Assembly: GCA_033439685.1 (NCBI GenBank)
Contig: JAUEDM010000001.1
Span: forward strand, 7,936,001-8,000,000
Length of the DNA: 64,000 bases
From: Apodospora peruviana
Taxonomy: Eukaryota; Ascomycota; Sordariomycetes; Sordariales; Lasiosphaeriaceae
Direction: 5' to 3'
Below the pieces are notes generated by a model. That model did no database searches. It worked only from the letters and a program-made list of their open reading frames with translations, and was not told the DNA's origin. The translations under genes were made by a program, and so were the position numbers. This document shows positions 47,335-59,400 of this stretch, piece after piece. Position 1 is the stretch's first letter. Every line of letters starts with the position of its first letter.

Positions 47335-48880
47335 TCAAGACATCTTCTTCCCCATCAACTCAGCCAACTCATCCAACAACTCGACCGTCTCGGCCGGAGA
47401 GGCAATCCATGCAGTGGTACCCACGCTCCGGGCTCGGAAATCGTTGGCGCCAGCACTGAGGAACTGGTCCCCGACGTGCAGGGTATTCTCGCCCTTGATC
47501 ATGTCTTCTTCTCGTCCCTGTCCGTGTAATGCAGAAAACCAGCGCTGACAGACCGTCACGCCCCAGGATTTGTCACCGATATCAACAAACACGTCCCGGC
47601 CACCATTAAATGCGCAGAACGGGACCTTGCGACTGCGGCCTGCCGTGCTTAACTCCAAAATCTTTTGCACGACTAGGACCGTCTCCTCCAAAGATTCGCG
47701 GGGGATTCGGATTTCGGGGTTGACGGGGATGATGCCGACCGCGCGGTCCTTGCGCATTAAAGTAGCTGGGAGGTTTAGAGATTTGATGCAATCGCGCAGG
47801 GCGGCCTCGGCGACGTCTAGGAGGGAGGTGATGTCGCTTTCGGACCAGGACGCCATTTCCGGGGTTAGCCATCGGGAGATGGGGACCGGCGAGAGTAAAT
47901 GGGGGGAGTCGGCGTCGAACTCGAAGAGATAATTAGCTTCGCCGCCCATTACTACTAGCGACTGTTTTTGCGTGGGGGTGAGGTCGGTGTCGTTGGCGAT
48001 CGAGTCGAGGAGGCCGTGCAGGCGGGCGTAGTACCTGTCTGCGGTGGTGTAGCCGGCCGCGGTGACGATGCCTATCTTTACGTTTTTGCGGAGGAGGTCG
48101 ATTAGTCGAGGAATTACGGGACTGGATGGCTCGAGGCTCTGGCCGTCATCATACAGAGTCACGTCTCCGTCAAAGGTGGCGAGCTGGAGGGTACCGTAGG
48201 TGGTCACGGCCATGATCTGGGCCGAGTTGAGGATCAGTCGGATGTCGTTAAACGATGGAGACACGAAACGCCGCGACGAGATGTAGCGCTTCCGATCCTG
48301 GAACTTGAAGGCTGCTTCGAGAGGTAGACGGGTGAAGAAGGGCCCGATGCTGGGCACGAGGAGTTTGAGTTTGGAGGGGAAGGGGTTGTCGAGGTCGTTT
48401 TGGTTGGCGACTTTTGTGAGAAGTCTAAGTAAGTGGTTTGTTTGTGTGATACTTGGGAAGGGAGACACTCACTATGGTCGTCAACCATGATCTCGACATC
48501 GCGGAGGATTTCGCTGTACCGCCGATGGGCCTCTTCGCGGGTTTGGGTGAGCACGTTGCTGCCGTCCTGCCCCTCGAAGACGCCCTGGGGCTGGGAATAC
48601 AAGACAAACGGAACGGCGAGAAGCCCCTTGATCCATTCTAGTGTTTGTGAATACGTTTGTCAGTGACTGAGTGTTATGGTTTGAGAAATGTAGTGGTGAG
48701 TGAGAATGGCGGTGAACAGCAGCTCATTGCCCATCGGACCGAAGTCAGGAGTTGAAGTACCTATGAATTGGTCTCGCCGGTGAGTCTTGAGGGCATCTAG
48801 TTTCCGTTTAGTTATCTACCATTCATATGTGTACACATTGAGTCCGGAAGCATACATTCAACCCGGTACCGGGTAGTCAT
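47335..48880 (-). CDS. IMP-specific 5'-nucleotidase
   Basis: Hydrolyses inosine monophosphate to inosine and phosphate in purine salvage and is cytosolic. Four exons, listed 5' to 3': 48856-48880, 48761-48796, 48473-48637 and 47335-48410, giving 433 residues, close to the yeast enzyme. The start reads MTTRYRVEYALKTHRRDQFI and continues EWIKGLLAVPFVLYSQ across two introns. The third intron must use acceptor CAAAAG at 48411 to keep frame (DDHIANQNDLDNP). Conserved parts follow: LVPSIGPFFTRLPLEAAF, KRYISSRRFV, and the haloacid-dehalogenase-like nucleophile motif FDGDVTLYDDG with D156 and D158. Later come GGEANYLFEFD and, near the end, LHVGDQFLSAGANDFRARS. Introns are 59, 123 and 62 nt. A GC-rich GGGGGTCGAGGC repeat sits just upstream at 48903-48930. 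Confident. Confidence 0.95.
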
Positions 48881-49596
48881 GGTTGATCGTCGTGTGTACG
48901 TGCGGGGGTCGAGGCGGGGGTCGAGGCGGGGGTTAGAGTCGAGGTACAAGGCGGTACAGGGAATAACACGCTCGTGAATGTGAATTAGGAGTGCTGAGAA
49001 TACAACCGCTGGAAATAACACAAATAATAATCAGGCCAGTCTTTTGGGATTTTACTTGACAGATATATGCTATGTAGAGGTGAAGTTGCTCGATTCACGA
49101 CACCAACCACAAAAGGGAGGCGATGAGATGCGGCGCGAGGGGGGTCTGCACAAGTGATGTGCCATGCATGGAGTTGTGCATGCATCACTAAAAGATGTGC
49201 TGTGTCCCTGTGTCCCATCGAGCCGGAAGTCGCCAATCCCCGCTGGGCATCTAGGCCATGTGATGTCACAGGGGTCACTTCAGCCCAACGGCTGGCGCCA
49301 ATCGGTACCGTTGCCCCCTGGCTGTCACCACCTTCCCGTCTTGCTGCTGCCCCGCAAGCGATGCCAGACTCACAGGTCACAGGGAACTGTAACCCACCGT
49401 GGTAACCACACCATTGAGCTTAACTCACTTGGCGCGCATTCATGGACGACGACATTCATATTCAGTTCCATTTAATTCTCAAACTCAAGGATATGGCAAA
49501 CAAAGAAGAGAGACAGAGTTCCGGTCCTTGACCTATCATGCCCAAGACCTCATCAGCCTAGGAAAGAGAAAACAGCCGAAATGATCCGACAACCTC
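48881..49596. other. Intergenic region, 0.7 kb
   Basis: Promoter side of ISN1 and 3' flank of the secreted protein gene. It contains a short GGGGGTCGAGGC direct repeat at 48903-48930. No gene is supported. Confidence 0.6.
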
Positions 49597-50220
49597 TCAG
49601 CAGTTCTGGACGCTGACGGTCTCGGTCCTCGTCGCGCAGCCTTCCGGGCACGCCGTCGCACAGCCCTGGACATACAACATGGTCCGCGGCGTGCAACCGC
49701 AGGGGATAATCATCGACGACCTCGCGATGCACGTCGGCACCGGGCAGCGGATGGCAGGGCAGTCGGCCGGGCTTGTCGTCCGCGTGATGGTCGGGCATGG
49801 CGTCGATGTGCGGACCGGCGGTAGTGTTGTCACGCCGATGCTGATCCGCGTCTGCGTTGTCGACTTCGAGGTCGGTGTCGGGGTCATGGTCACGGTCGTG
49901 GTCGTGGGGCGCGGCCGGCGCGTTCGGCGGCTTGACGTCGACGTCGTCGTCGGGCATGCCAGCGCCGATGTGCGGAAATCGATGTCGCAGCCGCCATACG
50001 GACAGTCGGCCTCGCAGGGCGCGATCAGCGTGGCCGTGGGCAGCGCCGCCGGGCAGCCGCAGGGGTTCCGGATCGTTTGGACGAAGGCGCAATCCGAAAA
50101 ATCGCACGTCTTGCGGCAGTTGCGGTTCTGCATTGTTTTTGTGGCCGTTGGGCAGACCAGAGCGCTGGGCGCCTGGGCGACGGCGAGGCTGACGAGCCCG
50201 AGGACGACGGCGAATTTCAT
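49597..50220 (-). CDS. Secreted protein with two ten-cysteine modules
   Basis: Predicted 207-residue single-exon protein. It starts with a clear signal peptide (MKFAVVLGLVSLAVAQAPSA, cleavage near 16-20). Two cysteine modules follow, about 23-89 and 140-207, each with ten cysteines. The first is spaced C-x11-C-x3-C-x4-C-x9-C-G-C-x12-C-x3-C-x4-C-x10-C and the second C-x11-C-x4-C-x4-C-x9-C-G-C-x10-C-x3-C-x3-C-x11-C. Both begin CPT and share the CGC centre, so one is a duplicate of the other. The linker between them is Thr/Ser/Pro/Arg-rich and probably O-glycosylated. Such architecture fits a cell-wall or extracellular protein; effector or adhesive roles are possible but not shown. Overlapping frames of 192 and 224 codons are shadows. 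No family name is assigned. Confidence 0.85.
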   Translation of the reverse strand: MKFAVVLGLVSLAVAQAPSALVCPTATKTMQNRNCRKTCDFSDCAFVQTIRNPCGCPAALPTATLIAPCEADCPYGGCDIDFRTSALACPTTTSTSSRRTRRPRPTTTTVTMTPTPTSKSTTQTRISIGVTTLPPVRTSTPCPTITRTTSPADCPAIRCPVPTCIARSSMIIPCGCTPRTMLYVQGCATACPEGCATRTETVSVQNC

Positions 50221-53034
50221 GATGCACGAGTTATATCCTCGATTGTCGCAGACATGATATTAGCCGAGCTGTCCGCCCACTCCTTACGTATGTTTCATGA
50301 TGACAGCTGCAGGCAAGCTCACCTTGACAAGAGAGTTCTCTTCGGTTGGCTGGGGTTGATCTTGATCAAGAATTGCGTTGATGACCACCAATTGCGTTAT
50401 TTTTCTCTCCTCTGGCGATATCTTTCCCCGAGGTGTAGAATATGGGGACTTGATATATATGTCCTCGAGTTGGGGCTCCCTTCCTCTTCCGTATAGCAGG
50501 CAAGCAAAGAACCCCCCATGAATCATCCAACCCATGCAGCAGTATGGGATCGCCGGATGAACGCCCCACACTCCATATATTCCGTATTGTTTTCCCTCAC
50601 GTCCTGCCCCCGAATACTACCTTACCCAGGCATATACGGACGGTTGTGCTTGCTTGCAACTGGGCTGGCCTGATCTACTTCTCCGAAGGGGTGTTTAATT
50701 TGGCTGCTATAGGTAAGTTGGCTTGTCCCGGTAGCTAACCCCCTCCTTCCCCCGAGCTCCCGAGAAGCTGGATGGTGTAAATATCGGGCAGACTCTCCTG
50801 TTTCTTGACTCTCGGAAACTCAGATCTACGTACATTGACGTCGATGAGCGGCCATCACAAGACCAAATATGCTACTCTAATACACCACACCACCTCGGAG
50901 GTCTGTCTGTGTCTGTCTGTGTCTGTGTCTGTGGCTGCTAGTCTTCTCTGACGAACTAGAGATAACGTCCTTTGCTCAGCCAGCGATGTAGGTGGCGCAT
51001 AAGAACATAGTAGCCTGCAGGAAGCCCACACGGTATCAACTGTCTCCCCGGGTCTTTCTTCTTCGCGATATAACCTGTTCTCTGCAGGACGTCGATCATG
51101 GCCGAGTTTGCGGGGTAAGTTTGTTCCTTTCTTCATTAACCGTTGTCACTCTACCAGTTATTAATAGAAGTACTGTGGTTTTCCAAGTGGAAACCGTGGT
51201 AGGTTAAAGCTTCAGGGACTAGGTATGCTTATGTCGGTCCGATCCAGGCACCGGAACCAATACCAGTCTCTTGGAATAAAACTATCTATTCCTCGCTGTT
51301 TTGGTATACAACAAGGGATAGTTGGGAGAATCATTCGCAAGACAAGGTGAGGTAAGGCAGCTGAAATGTGTGACGGATGACGACGGTGAACAGAAGCTTC
51401 TATTTTAAGCTTTTCTTCAATGAACTATATAGCCTTTCCCACATCCGCTTCAATAAACCAAGAAATGGGAAACATATTGATTGTCCATATAAAACACTGT
51501 CTGTCGAAATACGAATATGACGGCATATCAATATAAACACTGTTATCTTGCCATCCCTTGTTTGCGTATCGCACAGGCTAAATAAGTAAATAAATAGCAA
51601 AAGGAGTTCGGGGGAGGCTGATCTGTCCAGTCTATACATCCCGTCGGTCTATGCCTCGGGCCAATTTTTCGGCTCCCGATCAATCGTCGATATCGTCATG
51701 CTATATAGCTCCCGACCAGTCATCGGCTGAGAATTCAACAACCAGGCGTAATTTGCCTATATTATTTTGAGGTACAATATTTATTTTTGCTCCGATCACA
51801 CTCGACTTTTCTTCGATGTGGCTTGGGCAAAACGGGGCAAAAGAGTACTCTAAGTGCATCCCTAGGTAAGTATCTATCAAAAAAAGGTGTGGCGGCGGGG
51901 GGTTACTGTTCACTTCCACCCTGACTTGGTTAGACTCTCTAGGCTTCGATCAAGGACTTGAAGAGAGATTTGGGAACATTAAAGATATAATAAGAAGGGT
52001 ATGGGGTTGTGGAGAACCTTGAACGCGTCCATTCCTGCCTGACTTCCAGAACTGCGACCAGCTAGTGATGCTTAGAAGAAAAACGACAGCCTATTTAAGT
52101 AACGATCCGGGCAGACTTATGCCAGCATCGTATACCATGAAAGAGTCGAAGCGATGTCTGACAGCCCAAAACCAAACTTACAAACATTCAACTAAAACCG
52201 GGAACTACCTCTACATTAGATCACTGTATATACTGCATTCGATATATGAGTGGCGACTTTCTTTGGGTGGTTGCTGATCGCCAGTCAGCAAGAAGTCTCC
52301 ATCTATCCCATCGACCTGGGATCGAGAGAAACCCATTCACCGGGGAACAGGAAACGGAACAACGTCCCACGGTAGACGTAGAATAACAAGTAAGCGGCCA
52401 TCACAATCACCGCTATCAACGGCGCCATACACACATGCACACATACACACACGCAGTTACAACATGACCGAAAAAGTTAGAAGAAATCAAGAGATATTGG
52501 ATTTCTTGACTTGCAAGCTAGGTGTGTAAGAAATGCAGGACACAGCCTCACCAACGCTTGCTCTCACGGTTGCGTTGAAGGTCCCCATATCTAGCACCAA
52601 CTGAACACTCATCAATATCCATTCCGTCAACCTTTTCCAACTCTCTCGCTCACTGCGGCAAGTTAAAGCTTTGCGTGGCTATGAACGACCTTAAACAGAG
52701 TGGTATTCGCGCAACTTTTAGAACCAAAAGGGAAAAGGGGATAACACTCGACACTTTTGTAAAATCCAAACCTAAAAAACAGAAAAAGTTAAGATGAAGT
52801 AAAGGTATTAAATATTCGGTGCTCAGTCACGCCGTTGAAATAAAGAAATAAAAAAAATCGTCATCAACATGCTTGCTTAAACTGGCTTGCTTGCTTGCTT
52901 GGTATCGGGAAGACAGACAGATTTCTCGAAAATGAACCCAACGAGATGATTAAGCCGGGCATCCAACCCAAAATCGAAAAAAAACGACAAACTTAAGAAA
53001 TTAACAAACGAAACAGTGATATGTGTGCGACAAA
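50221..53034. other. Intergenic region, 2.8 kb
   Basis: No gene is supported. There is a GTCTGTCT microsatellite at 50901-50933 and AT-rich DNA from 51.3 kb onward. The stretch from 52.4 kb is probably the 3' flank of the giant minus-strand gene. Frames are all below 96 codons. Confidence 0.6.
50901..50933. repeat. GTCT/GT microsatellite
   Basis: Interrupted tandem GTCTGTCTGT units, intergenic. Confidence 0.8.
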
Positions 53035-53383
53035 TTAATCCCACCCTTCCTCAGCCCCAAAATCGCCATACGGATTCCACTCCTGCCCCGGATAACTAGT
53101 AGCACTCATCTGCGGCGCCTCCTCCTGCTCCTTCTTCTTGGCCGCCTGCGCAGCCGCAAAGTTCATGTCCGGCTCGGTCGGGAAAACGGGAATCTTTTCC
53201 TCCTGCTCTCTCAGTAACATCTTGCGCTTCTCCTCGTTAAAAATATCGACCGAGCTGGTTTGCGGTTTTCCGTTACTGCTGTTGCCGTTTCCGTTGGTCT
53301 GTGCCGCTGCCACCGCTTGCTGCTCGTGATGGCCGTTATTATTGCTGCTGCTGCTGCTGCTGCTACTACTGCCGGGGCTTGGC

Positions 53384-53423
<40 letters not shown>

Positions 53424-56400
53424 GCTGAGCAGCAGATGTAGCCGCTGGTGCAGGTGCAGGCGCAGGCGGCGACGGTTCGGGAATAGGCTGTTGTTGCTGT
53501 TGTTGCTGGGGTGTTTGCGTCTCCACAACGGTATTATTATTGTGCTGCTGCTGCGGTTGTTGTACCTGAGGAGGCTTGACAACCGCCGCATGTGACAGAC
53601 CAGAAGACTTTTGCTCGACAACAACCTCACTCGCGTTAACGGCATGATCGATGCTGTGCTGGTTTTGACGATGTGATGAAGACGCATGCCCACTGGCAGG
53701 AAGCATCGAGTGTCGCGGGGTCGCATCGTAGATATTTTCCTCCTCTTGCTGCTGCTGAGCATTATTTCCCGACGGCGGAGGAGGCGCAAGCGACTGGGCG
53801 ATCGCCGGTTCCGGGCTGACGGCGCGGGAATCAAGCAGAGGTTCCGGGCTGACTGCTCGTTCGGGGGTAATCGCCGTGTTGATCGGGTACTGCTGCGAGC
53901 CGCCGGATGGTGGAATCATGTTGGAGCCTCCCTGCTGAGGGTTTCCAGGCGGCGGCATAGAAATCGGGCTTATCGCGCTGACCTGGCGTTGGGGTACCAA
54001 ACCGGCATTCTGCTGTTGCAGACCTTGGATCAACGCGTGGGGAGGCGGCGCCGGGTTTGGCAGATTGGCGGCAGCGGGGTTGACTGGTGAGAACGCCGTC
54101 TCCGGCAGCGGATAGCTCTGCGGAGAGGTAGGGTGCCGAAGTTGCGGGGGCGGTGGCGGCGAAATGGCGTTACTACTTTCCATACTAACCGTCGAGCCAA
54201 GGCGGGCTGGTTCCTGTCCAGGCTGGAACTGGTGGGCTTCAGGAGGTGACACCGTCGTGTGCAAGGTGGGCGGTGGGGAGGCAGAGACAGGAGATAATCC
54301 GCCTGGGGAGGCGAGAGGCGTGGGCGTCATGCCAGATGGATGAGGCGAGTTGTCAGCAGATTGTGCGCCTGTTGTCCGAGAGAATGCTTGTGGGGTAACC
54401 TGGCCATTTTGCTCGGGAATAGGAGCCGCGTTGGGTTGAGGCTGCTGGCCTTGAACCTGCAGTGGTGCATTGGGCATCTGCTGGCCAGGCTGAGGCATCC
54501 CCAAAGTTGCGGGATTCTGAGGCTGAGAAATATTAGGTCGCGTGGACATCATCTGCTGGCCAGGAAGCGGGACCGGTTGAATTTGTCGTCCCACGGCGCC
54601 GCCCTGCTGAACCCATGATGGCTGCCGCTGTTGCTGCTGGAACTGTTGCGGCGTTCCTGGTGTGCCCGGGTGCGAAAGTATAGCACCGTAGGGTTGGCCG
54701 GTCGGTGTTCCAACAAAGTATGGAGTCGGAGCCGGAGCTACACCCCCCTCGGCATGCACATACCCATAACCTCGAGGGATCGGTACCTGCGCATACATTG
54801 GCTCTCCAGAAGACGCACTATTCTGCGACTGAACCGGACCTTGTAACCCAGGGCGTCCAGCTGCCATCGGTGGCATCTGCTGGCCCGGCTGACGCAGACC
54901 AGTAGGACCCTGCTGCATCTGCATAGCTTGTTGCTGGGCTTGGGACGGGGCCTGGTTCGGAGGACTCGGCTGTCCGGGGCCAGAACTTTGTGCAACGAGA
55001 TTACCATTCGGTCTTGCCAAACTCTGCGGTTGTCGCTGTTGTTGATTCGGAGCACCCGGCTGTCCTTGCGACTGTGGTCCGGTCATCTGAGGCTGCAGTG
55101 GCTGCTGCGTTTGCGGTGCGCCTTGCTGCATCATCTGAGGCGACTGCCCCTGGCCTTGTGGCGACGGGGTCTCTGGTTGCTTAGATCGTCCCATGAAAGT
55201 GCTCATGAAGGAGGGTTTCGATCCCTTGTCCTTGTCCGGCTTCTCCTGCACAGCTGCTACCGGGGCAGGCAGTTTAGCGCCCTTAAACAACTTGGATAGT
55301 GTGCTCTGCTCCTTCTGCGGCGCTGGGCTAGCTTGGGGAGAGCCAAACTGCTGGTTCGGCTGCTGTTGCTGCTGTTGCGGTTGCTGCTGTTGCTGTGGTT
55401 GGCCCTGTTGCTGCGGTTGTTGTCCCTGTTGCTGCAGTTGCTGGCTTTGTTGTGGTTGCTGTTGAGCTGGCCCTGATGTCAAGCCATGGGATGGTATCCG
55501 GTCCATCTGTTGCATGGTAGGAAGCCCCTGGCCAGGGCCTCCCTGAGTCCCTTGCTGGCCACCAGCAGGGCGAATAGGGGACTGCTGTTTCGGAGGCCGC
55601 AACATGCTCTGGAACGTTGGCGTCGACGTCTGGGGCGTTGGACTAGGCACAGGCACAGGAACCGGCTGCGGGATGCGGTTCCCCCGAACTCCGGGAGACG
55701 TCTGCTGTTGAGAGGACAATCTCTGATATAACAACTGGCCGCCTTGGCTGCCCGGAGGAGGTTGCGGGGTCGGCGTGCTTGAACCTCCTCGCCTGGCTTG
55801 CTCAAGGACGGCTCCAGAAACAGGCGGTCCTTGAAACGGCGGCCGGGTCTGCGAGGTGATTGACGCTGACCTCTGATCGCGTGCTCCTCCTGGAGTGGCA
55901 GCAGATGAGGAGGAGCCCATCTGATCGCCTAGGGGCTTTGGCGAAGACTGTACCGGTTTTCGAGCAAACTGATTAGGCGGCGTCGGGGTGGAAGACGGCC
56001 CCTGGGACTGCATTGCCTGGACAGAGCCGGGCGGCGGAACAGGTACGGGCTGTTTGTAGGCGACCGGAGCCAGAGTTTGTAGGCGAGGCGGCTCTACAGG
56101 CTGCGGGGCCAAGGGCTGGGACTTCTGAGAAACAGGAGAGCCGACTTGAGGCGAGCCAGAGGCAGACGGGGATGTGGGGTTAGTATTGCCCGAGTCCCTC
56201 CGAGTCGCGAAGTTGTTCTGCGGTGACTGCTGAATGCTTGAAGGTTCTTGCGGCTCTGGTCCTGGGGTGACCCCTCCGCTAGCTTGTCCCTGAACCGAGG
56301 ACTGAGAGGTCTGGCCCGGCAATGATGGACGTTGACCGACAAACTGCTGGTTTGATTGTTGACCTTGAGGGCTACCAAACTGCTGACCAGGCTGCATGTT

Positions 56401-59400
56401 CTGTGGCGGCCTCACCATCTGCCCGGGTTGCTGAGGCTGCTGAGGCTGCTGAGGCTGCTGAGGCTGCTGAGGCTGTTGACTAAACTGGACAGGATACATT
56501 ACCGGTCTTCCGTCAGGACCCAGACGCATCTGCATGCCATATTGCCCTGGGAACTGACCAGGTGGAAACTGCCCTTGGCCAGGAGCAAACTGTGGCTGCT
56601 GACCAGGCGCAAACTGACTCTGACCAGGTTGGAACTGAGGTTGCTGGCCAGGGGGGAACTGACCTTGACCAGGCGCGAACTGAGGAGGCTGCTGGCCAGG
56701 CGGAAAGGTATTCTGTCCCCGTCCAAGCTGGGCAGTAGGGCCACCACCCATTATCGGCTGCCCAGGTCCGGCAGCCGGCTTGGGATCGCCCTTCTTGAAT
56801 TTGCCAAAGCCAAAAAGCCCGCCCATCGGCTTTCTAGCCTTTTCGTGCTCCGCAATCTGTGCCAGCTGCGGATGGGCACTCGGGCTCTGTCCCTGTCCCT
56901 GTTGCGCTTGCGATTGCGGTTGCGGCGAGGCTGGACCAAGAGATGTGGCATTGCTCGCGCTTCTCTCCCGTCCGGCGGTGGATGGTGGACCCATTGAACC
57001 AGGAGTCTGTACACCATTTGACGGACTCGGGCTTTGCCCCTGAGGCTGAGGATGGCCCTGCAGAGTTGACGCGGAGGACTGGGCCGTCCCAGGAGGCTTG
57101 GGACCCTCTTGAGGAGTCGGGCCATTCCTATGCAGCTTGAACGCCGACGAGAACCTCTTCTTCGGAGGTCCACCAACGCTTCCAGCTTGCAAATTCTCCA
57201 GGGGACTGTTGCTAGAAATCGAGGGTCTGGGCGTCTCGGATTTGGCCAGCTTCGACTGCTGGCCCTGGGCCGATGAGCTTCCACCAAAGCCCAAGAAACC
57301 CGTCCGCTTCTTTTCCGGCGGCGGGAACGGCGAGGGCGCGGGCTGCGTGCGCTCCCCGACAGGAGTCCCGGGTCCATGCGCGATAATGCTTTCTTTGCTG
57401 CGCGGGGCCTGGTTATCGAATCCTTGCACGGCGTTTCTCAGACCAAAGAAGCCGCGCTTCTTCTGTCCGCCGGTTTCTTCCGTCATAACGCTCGCTTCTG
57501 ACACACCGTCACCGGTGACACCTTGGAACCGAGGCCCTGCGGCAGAGCCATGGCGCTCATCGGAAGACCCGCCGCCGGTGAGTCTGTCTCTCAGCCCGCT
57601 GAGACCACCGAAGGTGCCCGAGTTTCGTCTGCCGCTCCGTCCCTCCTCGGCGCCGGGCATCGGACCTGGAGGCAACAGATCGTTCTGGTTAGCCTCGACA
57701 GGTGACAGGGGAGTACCACTCTGGCCGGGTGGTCCCAGATAATTGGCCGCCAAGGTTTGGCTAGACTGGGGAGCTGGCGATTGCTGTTGCTGCTGTTGCT
57801 GCTGCTGCTGTTGCCTGCCAGAGCCAGACGGCTGGGGCGTATCATCGTCCGTCTCATGCTGGGCGAGCCCGCTCGTGGAGGGAACACCGGTCTCCTTGTC
57901 CAAGCCAAAAGAAGGCTGGTGGGACGAGGCGTTGCTAGGCGACGATCGATGGCGATTCGGCGAGTGCAGCGGCTCGGCCAGGCGCGACTCTTGCACGGTC
58001 CAGTTGCCCTGGGGCGCAAATCTCTGGTGAGCCCCGGCCATGTGCGGCGGCGGCACCATGGGCCGGCCCTGTGCTGGCTGCGGGCCCTGGCCTATCTGTA
58101 TCTGTGGAGACCCTCCGGCGCCGTTCATCATGGGCGGTGGGGAACCCGCGGGTCCTCCCGCGAACCTAGAATGGAGCTGGGGTCCGCCGTGTTGGAAGGG
58201 CGCATTCATCTGTCCGGGCATCTGTCCGGGCACCTGGCCCTGCTGCTGCCCTTGCGGTCGCACAGTCCATTGTGGAAAGCCAGACCCGGGAGGGGGAGTA
58301 GGGAACCCTTGGCCGTGAGGCTGCTGCTGCGACTGGCCCTGCATAGGGATCTGCGTCGGCCGGTAGACATTCTGAATGTAATGCGGCGGCTGCTGCTGCT
58401 GCGAGGGCGGCGGCGTTGGAAATTGACTCTGCATCGCTATCTGGGGCTGCGACTGGGACATGTTCTGGGGCGTCCCAGCAAAACCAAAACCTTGACCTGG
58501 TGATGGCTGCTGCTGCTGAGGTGAATTTGCATCCCCGTTGTTCCCACCAGCAAAACCCCCTTCACCTCCGGGGGCCAGCCGCAGAAGCGAATCGCCGAGA
58601 GCTGACTCTCGACGAATTGGCGGCAGACCTATAAAGGAAGGCTGGCGATGCGGCGCATTGGGGTCCGCTTGCTGCTGATGCTGCTGCTGTTGAAAGTGTT
58701 GCTGTTGTTGTTGTTGTTGTTGTTGCAGCTGTTGCTGCTGATGCTGGGAATAAGCATGGTGCGGGTGGTAGGGATGCTCCGAGAAATTACCACCCGGAGG
58801 AAGGGTTGGGAGATTGGGGTTCTGCGCGTAAGCCGCCATCGGTTCAGATTCAGACTGACGGCAGGCAATTAACTGGGTACGCAATTCGGGGTCGGGTTGC
58901 GATTGAGATGCAGTGCTTTGAGGATCGCCTAGTTTGGGTGGTGCTGTACCAGACTGATTCCCAGTAGGTCTAGTATCGGTTTGACCAGCTGGAGCCTCGC
59001 CAACAATTACAATTGTTTGTTGCTGCCGTGGGACGACAACCCAGTCTTTCTCGTCGTCGTCGTCGTCGTCGTCGTCGCTTTCGGCTGCTTTATTACTAGG
59101 ATTATTACGGTCGTCTAGACCAATCACATCATCGCCCGTCTGGCCTTGTATTGTAGGTTCCGTTTGTGCTGCCGATCCCGTCTGTGCCGGCGTTGCGCGA
59201 GGGCCGCTTGCGTCCGGGGTGGCGCCTTGTGGTTGTGGAGCTTGGTCAGCTGGCTGGTCGTCGTCGCCCACGTACAGATCGAACCCTTCCTCTTCTACCA
59301 AAGGTGTTCCGGTGTACGGGTCCCACGAGGGTTGGTGTTTGCTGATCGGCCGAGGGACGCGGAGGCTGTCGGTGAGCTCTCGTTCGTAAGGCGCGGGCGT

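Noticed and set aside
49679..50257. 192-codon plus-strand and 224-codon minus-strand frames over the secreted protein
   Set aside because: They are shadows; only the 207-residue frame has a signal peptide and regular cysteine spacing.
51099..51206. Mini-exon MAEFAG followed by GTAAGT and a second short frame
   Set aside because: Correct splicing gives only a few codons before a stop; no further exons seen.
57757..58503. 248-codon plus-strand frame rich in leucine and arginine
   Set aside because: It is the complement of CAG/CAA glutamine tracts in the giant minus-strand gene.
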